The notes under the pieces are model-generated. The model worked only from the letters and a program-made list of their open reading frames with translations, had not been told where the DNA came from and ran no database searches. The position numbers and the translations under genes were made by a program. Source: Halobacillus_A sp043497005 (lineage in GTDB: Bacteria > Bacillota > Bacilli > Bacillales > Halobacillaceae). Taken from it: a stretch of 64,000 bases of DNA. Location of the stretch: assembly GCF_043497005.1 (NCBI RefSeq), contig NZ_JBIEKE010000001.1:62001-126000 (forward strand), given 5' to 3'. Shown here in pieces: positions 52,540 through 61,890 of the stretch; within the stretch, counting starts at the first letter, position 1, and the number at the start of each line of letters is the position of its first letter.

Positions 52540-53223
52540 ATGGAAGAATATAAGTACAAAAAAGTACCGTTAACCCCTAGTGTAATCGAAAACTTAATCG
52601 TAGAGTTATTTAATGGAAACATGAAAAAAAGGGACGAAATTGTACATGAGGTCCTTAATTTTCATTTGAAAAATGGCGGTTTACCACCTGAGGTCAGAGA
52701 TTTTCCTAGATCAGTAAAAAAAGCTCTTGAAAATATGGCTGAAAAAGAATGGGTGTTAAATAGATCATATGGATACTGGGAAGTGAAAAAAGAAAATGCC
52801 CCCATGATAGAAGAATACATGAAAGTAGAAGTAGAAGAGGATATAGATGAAGAAGAAATCTTAATAAACCACGTATATGGAAGTGGAAATTCTGCGGTTT
52901 ACTTATATTACTATGAGAGTTACAAAGAGCTTTCTTTATTACAGGACAAGCGAACATGGCCTTGTAAAATTGGCAGAACTGATAGAGATCCTTTAATCCG
53001 TATTCTGTCACAAGCTTCGACAGCATTGCCTGAAACACCTACCATCGATTTTATCATAAAAACTGATAATGCATCTTTATTAGAAACAACGATTCATTCT
53101 ATTTTAAAATTAAAAGGGAAACATTTGGAGAATTCTCCAGGGTCTGAATGGTTCGATACAAATCCGGAGGAAATTATCAAGTTTATTGATTCTGTAAGTG
53201 AAGATTTGTTATATTCACAATAG
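52540..53223 (+). CDS. Winged-helix plus GIY-YIG nuclease protein (T5orf172/Mug113-like)
   Basis: Protein of 227 residues. The N-terminal 90 residues resemble a winged-helix/Mrr-N-like domain (TPSVIENLIVELFNGNMKKRDEIV, PRSVKKALENMAEK, GYWEV). The C-terminal part is a GIY-YIG-type nuclease: VYLYYYE at about 119, CKIGRTDRDP at about 141, and the metal-binding glutamate in SLLETTIHSIL near 182. Such proteins are linked to phage and restriction functions. AGGAGTTC precedes the ATG. It is the first gene behind rlmH. Confidence 0.72.
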   Translation: MEEYKYKKVPLTPSVIENLIVELFNGNMKKRDEIVHEVLNFHLKNGGLPPEVRDFPRSVKKALENMAEKEWVLNRSYGYWEVKKENAPMIEEYMKVEVEEDIDEEEILINHVYGSGNSAVYLYYYESYKELSLLQDKRTWPCKIGRTDRDPLIRILSQASTALPETPTIDFIIKTDNASLLETTIHSILKLKGKHLENSPGSEWFDTNPEEIIKFIDSVSEDLLYSQ

Positions 53224-53448
53224 TTCTTATGCTGGGAATTGGAATATTAGAACTAAAAACACCATGGTCAAAGTAAAAATTACAATGATTAATTGGAAAA
53301 ATGCTTTGAAAAGAAGTGGAAAAACCCAGTGTTTCACATAGTCTTCAACTTGCAGTGAAAATACCTAACCTCCGCTTTGTTAAAGCGATAAGCAACTTAG
53401 GCGTTAAAAGCAGGTACACAACATCTTTCTAAAGAATTAGGATAGATT

Positions 53449-53475
53449 AAGTCACTCTTAGGAGTGGCTTTTTTC
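53449..53475 (+). terminator. Terminator in the 53.2-53.8 kb gap
   Basis: AAGTCACTC / GAGTGGCTT (one G-T pair), loop TTAG, T-run. Confidence 0.75.
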
Positions 53476-53509
53476 AAAACAACTCCTTTAAATAAAATAT
53501 CTATAGAGT

Positions 53510-53623
53510 ATGAAGAATAAAAACATTGCAGAAAAGCATGGAGTCTCAATCTACACCGTTGAGTCATGGAAACGACGAGTTATCTATCAGCGTGGGAGGT
53601 TTGAGTCGGTTTCATATGAGTAG
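53510..53623 (+). pseudogene. Fragment of a helix-turn-helix protein, perhaps a phage terminase small subunit
   Basis: A 37-codon frame (ATG at 53510, TAG at 53621) reads KNKNIAEKHGVSIYTVESWKRR, the typical helix-turn-helix of terminase small subunits and related phage proteins. It has no ribosome site and stops early. The rest of 53224-53799 holds a terminator and no other gene. Confidence 0.45.
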
Positions 53624-53799
53624 GTCTCTTTAGTGTGGGGAGGGCGTGATGCTATAATTTCACCGTGTCTAATAGTCGAGTACAAAGAGATGACATACCG
53701 ATATACTGTGCTTTTGGGATGTGTGATTATTCCTAAATTATACAATTAGTGATACTATAGTAGGCAATAACCTTCATTTCGATAAAAGGGGAGAGGCTT

Positions 53800-55704
53800 G
53801 TGGCCATTACTATACCAGAGTCTATTCGAAGTTCAGCCACCGCAGGAGAACGTGTTCTTTTTCATACGTTAAAAGAATACCTGGATGATGATTACATTGT
53901 TTATTATGAACCAGAAGTAAACGGCAAACGTCCTGACTTTTTGATTATTGGTCCTTACTTAGGTTTGCTTGTTTTAGAAGTGAAAGATTATACTCTTACG
54001 ACTCTTCACCGTCTTAATCATGATGAATGGATGATTAATAGTAGTAGTGATGGCTTAGTAACAGTAAAATCTCCTTTAAAACAATCAAGGGATTACATGT
54101 TTCACATTCAGGTTTTGCTTAAGAAAGACGGAAACCTGATTAATCAAGAAGGGAAATATCAAGGTAAGTTAAAATTCCCGTGTGGTTTTGGCACTGTGTT
54201 TACACGTCTTAGTCAGAATCAATGCGTGAAAACGGATCTATATGAAGTAATTGATCCCACATTTCTATTAACACGTGAGGAAATTGATCCAGAACAAAAT
54301 CATTTCTCTGAAGAACAATTAATAGAAAAGCTTATGAACATGTTTACTATTCCTTTTCGATTAAATGAGCCTTTATCGAGTAATGAGATAAATGCTATTC
54401 GCTACCATCTTTTTCCCGAAGTTCGTATTAGCCGGGAATTTAAGCAAACGACTCCATATCGTGACCAACTGTTACTATCTTTACATAATTTAGAGACGAT
54501 GGATTTACATCAAGAAAAACTAGCCAAGCAGTTAGGTGATAAAAATCGTTTAATTAGAGGAGTGGCATGCAGTGGTAAAACACTAATACTAGCAAGCCGA
54601 GCCCGGTTAATGAAACAGGAAAATCCAGATTGGAACATACTCATTCTTTGTTATAATATTTCCCTTTCCCGATCGATCGAATCGATGGTACGAGCAAAAA
54701 TGGAAGAACCCGCTGATTTGTTTGAAGCTGCTTTGGAAAATGAAGACCGAATGAATGGGATTACTATAAGGAATTTTTACGAATGGTTGAAGAAAGACTT
54801 GTGTATATCTGAAGTTCAACTGCCACAAATCCTGAAGAAGTTAGAAAACCACGAGTCTATTCTACCTAAGTACGATGCGGTTTTAATTGACGAAGGGCAA
54901 GATTTTGCATCAGATTGGTTGAGGTTGGTGAGCCTCCTGCTGAATGAGGATACCTATTCAATGTTACTAGTGGAAGACCGAGCCCAAACTATTTATCAGC
55001 GCGGTCGAAATTACTTGCAAAATACTGGGCTTGATTTCCGAGGACGATCTAAAATATTGCAAATTAACTACCGCAATACATCGCAAATTATTCAGTTTGC
55101 TTGGGATTTCTACCAAATTCATGCGGCTTCTCAAAAGGTTGTGACAGGTACAGTTGAAGGCCAGGAAATTATACCTCCGCAAAGCACGAGAAGAAAAGGA
55201 CCTGAACCGGCTCTTGCCCGCGCAGGCAGTTGGAAAGAAGAAGCGCAATTAGTTGCTAAAACGATGAATAAACTCCATAAGGAAAAAAAGATCCCCTTTG
55301 AAGAAATGCTTGTCTTATATCGAGTGAAACGCACGTATAAAATAGGCGTGGTGGACACCTTAAAACATAACTTTAAAAAATATGATATTCCCTATACATG
55401 GATAACAGAGAGCCAGAAATCCAAACGCGTGTATAGCAAAGAGGACGGCACTGTGAAGATTTCTACTTTTGAGAGCAGCAAAGGATTAGACTTCCAGGCG
55501 GTCTTTATTGTAAATGCAGACAATACGCCATTTACCTTAGAAGAAGATAAAAATAGAGAAGCAGCTCTTATGTATATTGGTATGACTCGTGCCATTGAGT
55601 ATTTGATGATTTCTTATAGTGGGGACTCTGAGTACACGGCTTACTTTGATAAAGTCTTGGAAGAAAGACAAGATGTTAGTACAAGTATGTTGTTGAATAA
55701 GTAA
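53800..55704 (+). CDS. NERD-domain, UvrD/Rep-like superfamily 1 helicase
   Basis: Protein of 634 residues joining an N-terminal nuclease-related NERD domain (ATAGERVLFHTL, PDFLIIGPYLGLLVLEVKDY) to a helicase with Walker A GVACSGKT near residue 254, Walker B YDAVLIDEGQDF near 360, motif III-like QINYRNTSQI, and motifs V-VI STFESSKGLDFQAVFIV and MYIGMTRAIEYL. The fusion of NERD with UvrD-type helicase is found in many mobile or defence regions. The GTG start follows GGGGAGAGG. Apparently monocistronic. Confidence 0.85.
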   Translation: MAITIPESIRSSATAGERVLFHTLKEYLDDDYIVYYEPEVNGKRPDFLIIGPYLGLLVLEVKDYTLTTLHRLNHDEWMINSSSDGLVTVKSPLKQSRDYMFHIQVLLKKDGNLINQEGKYQGKLKFPCGFGTVFTRLSQNQCVKTDLYEVIDPTFLLTREEIDPEQNHFSEEQLIEKLMNMFTIPFRLNEPLSSNEINAIRYHLFPEVRISREFKQTTPYRDQLLLSLHNLETMDLHQEKLAKQLGDKNRLIRGVACSGKTLILASRARLMKQENPDWNILILCYNISLSRSIESMVRAKMEEPADLFEAALENEDRMNGITIRNFYEWLKKDLCISEVQLPQILKKLENHESILPKYDAVLIDEGQDFASDWLRLVSLLLNEDTYSMLLVEDRAQTIYQRGRNYLQNTGLDFRGRSKILQINYRNTSQIIQFAWDFYQIHAASQKVVTGTVEGQEIIPPQSTRRKGPEPALARAGSWKEEAQLVAKTMNKLHKEKKIPFEEMLVLYRVKRTYKIGVVDTLKHNFKKYDIPYTWITESQKSKRVYSKEDGTVKISTFESSKGLDFQAVFIVNADNTPFTLEEDKNREAALMYIGMTRAIEYLMISYSGDSEYTAYFDKVLEERQDVSTSMLLNK

Positions 55705-55869
55705 TTTAGAACCTCTACTTTTTTTTTGACTTATTCGTAGCAAGCAAATGCTTCAATGTCATTAGATAGTGTTGTTCATCCCCCATCTGTTAAAAACTAA
55801 AGTTGAAGATGCATTTCATCTTTATAGAGCGTAACTATTTAATTTCGAAGAATATAATGGAGGGTGGTT

Positions 55870-58743
55870 ATGAAATCAATCATCGAACAATTACAACATT
55901 CTTATCATAAGGGATTTATAGACAAAGATTTTTCATCATCTACTCGCTTTCGGCCAGAATTATTAGTGAACAGTAAAGAAAAGCATAAAGACGTCCTTAC
56001 TTCGTTATTGGATGAGCTTAAAAGTTGCCGTTACTTCATGTTTTCCGTGGCTTTTATTACTGAAAGCGGGCTAGCCACACTAAAATCACACCTGCATGAT
56101 TTAAAATTGAAAGGAATCAAAGGAAAAATACTAACTTCTACCTATCAAATGTTCAATAAGCCGAAGGTGTTTAAAGAACTATTAAAGTTAGACAATGTTA
56201 GCGTGAGAATAGCGAAAATCGAAGGGTTTCATTCGAAAGGTTACATATTCCAACATGATACACATGTTTCTCTTATCGTTGGGAGTTCCAATTTAACAAC
56301 CAATGCTCTTAAAGTAAATTATGAATGGAACATCAAGTTAACGTCTCATGAGAACGGAGAAATCATTCACCACTTTAATGATCAGTTTAGAGACATGTGG
56401 GAGAAAGCCGCCCCTTTAACCACTTCATGGATAAGTAGGTATGAAGAAAGATATAATCCACCACCCTTATTTAAAGTCTCAGATTCACCAGGTTCATATA
56501 CAAGTAATAAATTGATAGATTCTTTATCTATTCAACCAAACCGAATGCAAGAAGCTGCTTTAGGTGGGATTCAACGCGTGCGAGACTCAGGAGAAGAAAA
56601 AGCTCTCATTGTTTCAGCCACTGGTACAGGAAAAACCTATTTATCTGCTTTTGATGTTCGTAAAGTACGCCCGAAAAGAATGCTATTTGTCGTTCATAGA
56701 GAACAAATTTTACATAAAGCTAAGAAAGACTTTCAAAAAGTCTTGGGTGGAGAGGACAAGGACTTTGGTATCCTATCTGGGTCAAAGTTTGAAACCGATG
56801 CTCGTTATTTATTTGCTACGGTACAAACAATGTCAAGGTCAAAGGTCATGAAAACGTTCGATCCAGAAACTTTTGACTACATATTGATTGATGAAGTTCA
56901 TAAAGCTGGAGCACAGTCTTATTTAAAGCTTATTACATACTTTAATCCTCACTTTTTATTAGGTATGACCGCCACACCTGAGCGTACGGACGGCTATAAC
57001 TTATTTGAGTTGTTTGATTACAATGTGGCTTATGAAATTCGTTTGCAAGAAGCATTAGAAGCGGATATGCTCTCTCATTTTCATTATTTTGGAGTTACTG
57101 ATTTTACTATAGAAGGGGACAAAGTTTCAGAACGAGAGTTATTTAATCAATTAACAGCACAAGATAGGGTCGATCACGTTCTTGAAAAAGTTGAATATTA
57201 TGGATTTTCGGGGGAGCGAGTTGCAGGTCTGATTTTTTGTAGTTCTAAAAGAGAAGCCAGCCAACTTTCTTTACTAATGAACGAGAAAGGCTATCACACC
57301 GTTGCGCTTACCGGCGATAACTCCCAGGAAGAACGACAAATACAAGTTCAAAAGTTAGAAAGCGGAGTATTAGATTATATATTAACGGTTGATATTTTTA
57401 ACGAGGGTATTGATATTCCATGTATTAACCAAGTGGTCATGTTAAGGCATACTCAATCTAGTATTGTTTTTATTCAGCAACTTGGACGGGGTCTGAGAAA
57501 ACATGAGGAAAAAGAATATGTGACTGTAATAGATTTTATAGGAAATTATGAAAACAATTATCTCATTCCTATCGCTTTATCTGGTGATCATTCACAAAAC
57601 AAAGATAATATAAGAAGAAGAGTGATTGATACCAGCTATATCGAAGGACGGTCAACGATTAATTTTGAAGAGGTCGCCAAAGAACGAGTTTACGATGCTA
57701 TTCAAACGGCAAACCTTACTCAAATGAAATTATTACGGAATGCCTATACAGATCTTAAAAATAGGATTGGACGTATCCCGTTATTAAAAGATTTCCAAGC
57801 GAATCATTCCATTGATCCACTTGTTTTAGTAGATAAGAAAGGGAACTATTACGAATTCTTGGCAAGTATAAAAGAAGAGATCGGTCATTTAACCACTCGG
57901 GAAAAGCAAATTTTAACCATGTTTTCACAAGAAGTGTTAAATGGAAAAAGGGTACATGAACCATTATTACTTTATTTATTATTAGACAATCAGACCATCT
58001 CTTATGATTATTATAAAGAACAAATCGTCCGATTTAATGGAGTCGTTGTCGAATCAACGCTACGTTCTGTAGAGCGCATGTTTAGTCTTGATTTTTTTAA
58101 AATCACAGACCAAAAGAAATACGGGGATAAGCCAATTATAGTGTTTGACGGTCAGAAGATTAGCTGGGAAGATGAGGTGCAAACGTCTTTAATCCAGAAC
58201 GAAATGTTCAGCGAATTTGTTCAAGATATTGTTTGTGTATCTATGATTAAGAATCAATCATATTTACCGGATCAGCCTTTTACACTTTTTCAAAAATATT
58301 CTCGGAAAGATGCTTGTAAGCTTCTTAACTGGGAGAATGATGAGAGTTCAACTGTCTATGGGTATAAACCGAAATTTGGAACGTGTCCAATCTTTGTTAC
58401 CTATCATAAAAATGAAGAGGTTGAATCAAGCATTGATTATAAAGATAAATTTCTAAATCCTGAGGTGCTAACATGGTACTCAAGAAGTAATCGAACATTG
58501 CAGTCTAATGAAGTGAAACAGATTGTGGAAGCAACAAAGAGAAACAATGATATTCATATCTTCGTAAAAAAAGACAATGGAGAAGGAACTGACTTTTATT
58601 ATCTAGGCAAAGCCTTCCCTGATCAGGAAACGGTAAGTCAAACGACCATGAAGGATAAGGATAAACATTTACCAGTGGTTAAAATGAATTTGAAATTAGA
58701 GCATCATGTCGATCAAAAAATATATGATTATTTTCATGAATAA
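55870..58743 (+). CDS. PLD-type nuclease, superfamily 2 helicase, DUF3427 protein
   Basis: Large protein of 957 residues. The N-terminal phospholipase-D-like nuclease domain has HSKGYIF (about 121) and VGSSNLT (about 138). Next is a DEAD/H helicase with Walker A SATGTGKTY (about 248), motif II IDEVHKAG (about 341), motif III GMTATPERTDG, and helicase C (FCSSKREASQL, QLGRGLRKHEEK). The C-terminal 330 residues match DUF3427 in layout. The ATG at 55870 follows GGAGG. Likely role: DNA sensing or cutting, as in defence systems. Convergent with a NUDIX gene. Confidence 0.87.
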   Translation: MKSIIEQLQHSYHKGFIDKDFSSSTRFRPELLVNSKEKHKDVLTSLLDELKSCRYFMFSVAFITESGLATLKSHLHDLKLKGIKGKILTSTYQMFNKPKVFKELLKLDNVSVRIAKIEGFHSKGYIFQHDTHVSLIVGSSNLTTNALKVNYEWNIKLTSHENGEIIHHFNDQFRDMWEKAAPLTTSWISRYEERYNPPPLFKVSDSPGSYTSNKLIDSLSIQPNRMQEAALGGIQRVRDSGEEKALIVSATGTGKTYLSAFDVRKVRPKRMLFVVHREQILHKAKKDFQKVLGGEDKDFGILSGSKFETDARYLFATVQTMSRSKVMKTFDPETFDYILIDEVHKAGAQSYLKLITYFNPHFLLGMTATPERTDGYNLFELFDYNVAYEIRLQEALEADMLSHFHYFGVTDFTIEGDKVSERELFNQLTAQDRVDHVLEKVEYYGFSGERVAGLIFCSSKREASQLSLLMNEKGYHTVALTGDNSQEERQIQVQKLESGVLDYILTVDIFNEGIDIPCINQVVMLRHTQSSIVFIQQLGRGLRKHEEKEYVTVIDFIGNYENNYLIPIALSGDHSQNKDNIRRRVIDTSYIEGRSTINFEEVAKERVYDAIQTANLTQMKLLRNAYTDLKNRIGRIPLLKDFQANHSIDPLVLVDKKGNYYEFLASIKEEIGHLTTREKQILTMFSQEVLNGKRVHEPLLLYLLLDNQTISYDYYKEQIVRFNGVVVESTLRSVERMFSLDFFKITDQKKYGDKPIIVFDGQKISWEDEVQTSLIQNEMFSEFVQDIVCVSMIKNQSYLPDQPFTLFQKYSRKDACKLLNWENDESSTVYGYKPKFGTCPIFVTYHKNEEVESSIDYKDKFLNPEVLTWYSRSNRTLQSNEVKQIVEATKRNNDIHIFVKKDNGEGTDFYYLGKAFPDQETVSQTTMKDKDKHLPVVKMNLKLEHHVDQKIYDYFHE

Positions 58744-58749
58744 ACAAAA

Positions 58750-58770
58750 CCCCTTTCTATATGAAGGGGC
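58750..58770 (-). terminator. Terminator of the NUDIX gene
   Basis: CCCCTT / AAGGGG, loop of about eight bases, followed by a T-rich run on the minus strand. It overlaps the end of the helicase transcript. Confidence 0.7.
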
Positions 58771-58775
58771 TATCC

Positions 58776-59171
58776 TTATTCTTGAGCCATTAGAATCTCT
58801 ACTGCTGGAATATCTGCTGGGGCCCATTTTAAAGAAGGTAAATTCTCTCTCTGGAGCCATAATAGTTTCGAATGTTCATGAGCAGTTGGTTTACCACCGA
58901 TTAATTTTGCTTTTAGTGCGATTAATTGAATAATAAATGAGTCGTATTCATGGGTATGGTCTTTTATTACGTCCTGGGCTTCTATCTCACAAGATAATTC
59001 TTCTTTTATTTCACGTACCAAAGCTGTTTGAAGGTCTTCTCCTTTTTCGACTTTACCACCCGGGAATTCCCACATGTTTGGAATTGCCATATTTGGCGCA
59101 CGGAGCGCACAAAGAATTTCTTTCTTTTCATTCTCTATAACAGCTGCCACGACTTTAACGGTTTTTTTCAT
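58776..59171 (-). CDS. NUDIX hydrolase (MutT-like nucleoside triphosphate pyrophosphohydrolase)
   Basis: Protein of 131 residues with an intact Nudix box GGKVEKGEDLQTALVREIKEELSCEI at about residues 38-63, written here in part as GKVEKGEDLQ and REIKEELSCEI. Removes pyrophosphate from nucleotides, for example damaged dGTP or other (d)NTPs. It faces the PLD-helicase-DUF3427 gene; I recall this pairing as recurrent in other genomes. AGGAAAGGACG precedes the ATG. Confidence 0.9.
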   Translation of the reverse strand: MKKTVKVVAAVIENEKKEILCALRAPNMAIPNMWEFPGGKVEKGEDLQTALVREIKEELSCEIEAQDVIKDHTHEYDSFIIQLIALKAKLIGGKPTAHEHSKLLWLQRENLPSLKWAPADIPAVEILMAQE

Positions 59172-59401
59172 TCAGGAACGTCCTTTCCTATAATGTCTAC
59201 GATTATAGTAGCATAGAGTCTATACAAATTCATGTAACTTACATGGCCATGTCTTTCATTATATTGTAATTTCGTGACTGATCCCGATCCCCCACCAATA
59301 GTGAACTTAAGTAGGTCATAATATCAGGTTATTTCCCTCTTGGTTTTATACAAGTATTCAATGGAAGTAAAATTTTATTGAACAGATAAACTAGTGTTTA
59401 G

Positions 59402-59429
59402 TTGATTACCCTTTTAAGTTGTTTATAAT
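59402..59429 (+). promoter_or_regulatory. Promoter of the DUF2075 gene
   Basis: TTGATT, 16-bp spacer, TATAAT; 51 bases before the start codon. The rest of 59172-59479 shows no gene. Confidence 0.5.
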
Positions 59430-59479
59430 TTGATGGTACAATGAACCTATGAAAATATTGTAAAACAGGTGTGATAATT

Positions 59480-61414
59480 ATGATAGTTTACGAAGCCACT
59501 AAAAATGAATTTTGCAACGATGTCTTCGAAGACACACTCGTCTCAAACATCGTCACTAACTACAATACTAGAATAGGTAAGATCAACGAGAGCGAAGTCC
59601 GCTCCTGGAATAATTCCATGCAGTTTATGTACCGCGTGTTGCTCGATGATGAAATACCTGCTGATGCGGGAATCGCGATTGAATTTCAAATTCCTCACAC
59701 CTCTAAACGTGTTGATCTTTTGATCTCCGGTAAGGACGGAGAAGAGGACTCTATTATTGTGGTTGAGCTAAAGCAGTGGGATAAGATTGAGAAGGTTGTA
59801 GGAAAAGAAGCAATAGTAAAAACCTTTATCAATCGTGGATTAATTGAGACTACGCACCCTTCCTATCAAGCTTGGTCATATGCTGCGCTGATTAAGGATT
59901 ATAATGAAAATGCTCAAAAAGATAATATAAACCTGCATCCTTGTGCTTACTTACATAACTATAATAAATTGAGCGTGGGAGACCCTCTAATTGATCAAGT
60001 CTATGATTACTATGTGGACCAAGCCCCTGTATTTGTTAAAGGCGGAGCAGCAGATTTACGTTCTTTCATCAAGCGTCACATCCAGTTTGGTGATAATAAG
60101 GAGAACTTATATAAAATTGAGAACGGGAGGATCAGACCTTCGAAATCACTTCAAGATGCATTAAATAATATGCTTCAAGGTAATGAAGAATTTATTATGA
60201 TTGATGATCAAAAAGTGATTTATGAGACGGCATTGCAGCTTGCAGACAAGGCCACAAGGACTGGTACTAACCAGGTTCTTATTGTTAGAGGAGGGCCGGG
60301 GACTGGGAAATCAGTATTAGCTGTTAATCTACTTGTTGAACTGACAAAGCGTAATCTAGTCACTCAGTATGTTACGAAGAATGCTGCACCTAGAAAGGTG
60401 TATGCAAATAAGTTAAAAAAGGATTTCCGGAAAGGTCATATTGACAACTTATTTAAAGGATCGGGGAGTTATGTAAATGCACCTGAGAATGAGTTTGATG
60501 TATTGATTGTAGATGAAGCTCACCGCTTAAATGAGAAGTCGGGAATGTTCCAGCACCTTGGAGAAAATCAGACAAAAGAAATTATTAATGCTTCTAAATT
60601 ATCAATTTTCTTTATCGATGAGCGACAGAGAGTTACGTTGAAAGATAAAGGTAATGTTAAAACGATTGAAGAGTTCGCTAAGAATGAGAATGCAGAGATC
60701 ACGCTAGGATATTTAGATTCTCAGTTTCGCTGTAATGGTTCAGATGGTTTTCTGGCCTGGGTGGATGATGTGTTAGATATTAGAAATACGGCCAATGCCG
60801 ACTTTATCGATAATAATTATGATGTTCAGGTTTTCTCTGACCCTAATGAATTGTTTAACGTCATTGATAACTTAAATAAAAAGAACAACAAATCCAGAGT
60901 CGTGGCAGGGTATTGCTGGGACTGGATTAAAGACGGAAAAAATAATACTAATATACACGACATTGAAATTAAAAATAAGAATTTCGCCAAGAGCTGGAAT
61001 CTCGGCAACTCCGAAACGTGGGCCATAGATGAAGAGTCTATTCATGAGATTGGCTGTATTCATACGTGTCAGGGACTTGAATTTGATTATGTTGGCGTCA
61101 TTATTGGTGATGATTTAATTTTCCAAGATGGTGAAGTCAAAACGGATTACACGAAAAGAGCTAAAACCGACAGTTCACTGAGAGGCATTAAAAAAATGTC
61201 GAAAGAAGACCCAGAAAAGGCCTTCCGTGAAGCGGATGTAATTATTCGAAACTCATACCGAACCTTGATGACAAGAGGACAAAAGGGCTGTTACATCTAT
61301 TGCACCGACAAAGATCTGCAAGAATATCTAGAAAGAAGGGTTAAGAAGTTAAGACTAGAAATTATAGATGAAAAAAATTATAGTGTAGCGGAAGAACAAG
61401 AAAGATATTTTTAA
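59480..61414 (+). CDS. DUF2075-family superfamily 1 helicase with N-terminal nuclease-like domain
   Basis: Protein of 644 residues. Residues 60-100 carry a PD-(D/E)XK-like core (IAIEFQIPHTSKRVDLLISG, then IIVVELKQWD). The ATPase has Walker A GGPGTGKS (about 270), Walker B VLIVDEAHRL, FIDERQRVT, YLDSQFRC, and motifs IHTCQGLEFDYVGVIIG and SYRTLMTRGQKGCYIY. DUF2075 proteins are nucleic-acid ATPases, often in defence or mobile regions. The ATG at 59480 follows AGGTG by eight bases; a GTG at 59471 overlaps the site. A GC-rich hairpin at about 61465-61475 may end it. Confidence 0.8.
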   Translation: MIVYEATKNEFCNDVFEDTLVSNIVTNYNTRIGKINESEVRSWNNSMQFMYRVLLDDEIPADAGIAIEFQIPHTSKRVDLLISGKDGEEDSIIVVELKQWDKIEKVVGKEAIVKTFINRGLIETTHPSYQAWSYAALIKDYNENAQKDNINLHPCAYLHNYNKLSVGDPLIDQVYDYYVDQAPVFVKGGAADLRSFIKRHIQFGDNKENLYKIENGRIRPSKSLQDALNNMLQGNEEFIMIDDQKVIYETALQLADKATRTGTNQVLIVRGGPGTGKSVLAVNLLVELTKRNLVTQYVTKNAAPRKVYANKLKKDFRKGHIDNLFKGSGSYVNAPENEFDVLIVDEAHRLNEKSGMFQHLGENQTKEIINASKLSIFFIDERQRVTLKDKGNVKTIEEFAKNENAEITLGYLDSQFRCNGSDGFLAWVDDVLDIRNTANADFIDNNYDVQVFSDPNELFNVIDNLNKKNNKSRVVAGYCWDWIKDGKNNTNIHDIEIKNKNFAKSWNLGNSETWAIDEESIHEIGCIHTCQGLEFDYVGVIIGDDLIFQDGEVKTDYTKRAKTDSSLRGIKKMSKEDPEKAFREADVIIRNSYRTLMTRGQKGCYIYCTDKDLQEYLERRVKKLRLEIIDEKNYSVAEEQERYF

Positions 61415-61500
61415 CCTTAGTGAATGTGAAAGTGACTGCCCTGATCTGCTAAAGTGATAATGAGGTGGGGGCCAGGCCCTTTCTTAATTTTTTTCTTGGA

Positions 61501-61535
61501 AAAACTCCACCTTACGCCAAAGGTGGGGCTTTTTT
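61501..61535 (+). terminator. Terminator in the 61.4-61.9 kb gap
   Basis: CTCCACCTT / AAGGTGGGG (one G-T pair), loop ACGCCA, T-run. Confidence 0.8.
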
Positions 61536-61726
61536 AACGCTTTATTCCATTTTGTAGGATAAGTTTCTCCTAAAGTTAAAGTACTGTTTATTCCTGTACA
61601 TTTGTATGAGCCATGATTGAAGCGAAGAATTCCAGCAAATCAGTTTCTAAGTTGCGCCTTTTTAATTCTTCAGCCTACTCTATCATTTGTATAATCGTCA
61701 CATCCATATTATCACTCCATTTAATT

Positions 61727-61742
61727 TTGGGGACAGTCCCCC
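61727..61742. repeat. REP-like short palindrome
   Basis: TGGGGACAGTCCCCCGG contains the palindrome GGGGAC/GTCCCC. Similar short palindromes flank REP-associated tyrosine transposases in Bacillales as I recall. None is visible here, so it could be a leftover. Confidence 0.45.
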
Positions 61743-61826
61743 GGTACGCAATTAGACGATGGGGATTATTGTTATATAGGTTGGGTTGAAGAATCCAAAG
61801 TACTTAAATTCAAATTAGATAAATAA
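61743..61826 (+). pseudogene. C-terminal gene fragment of unknown origin
   Basis: Reads QLDDGDYCYIGWVEESKV then LKFKLDK and TAA, looking like the end of a real protein, but it has no start and begins in the REP-like palindrome. The rest of 61415-61890 holds no gene. Confidence 0.4.
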
Positions 61827-61890
61827 ACCAAGTCACTCTTAAAGAGTGGAAGTCATCTTCCATAGTGAGGAAGCAAGGAGAGGGTAAAAT

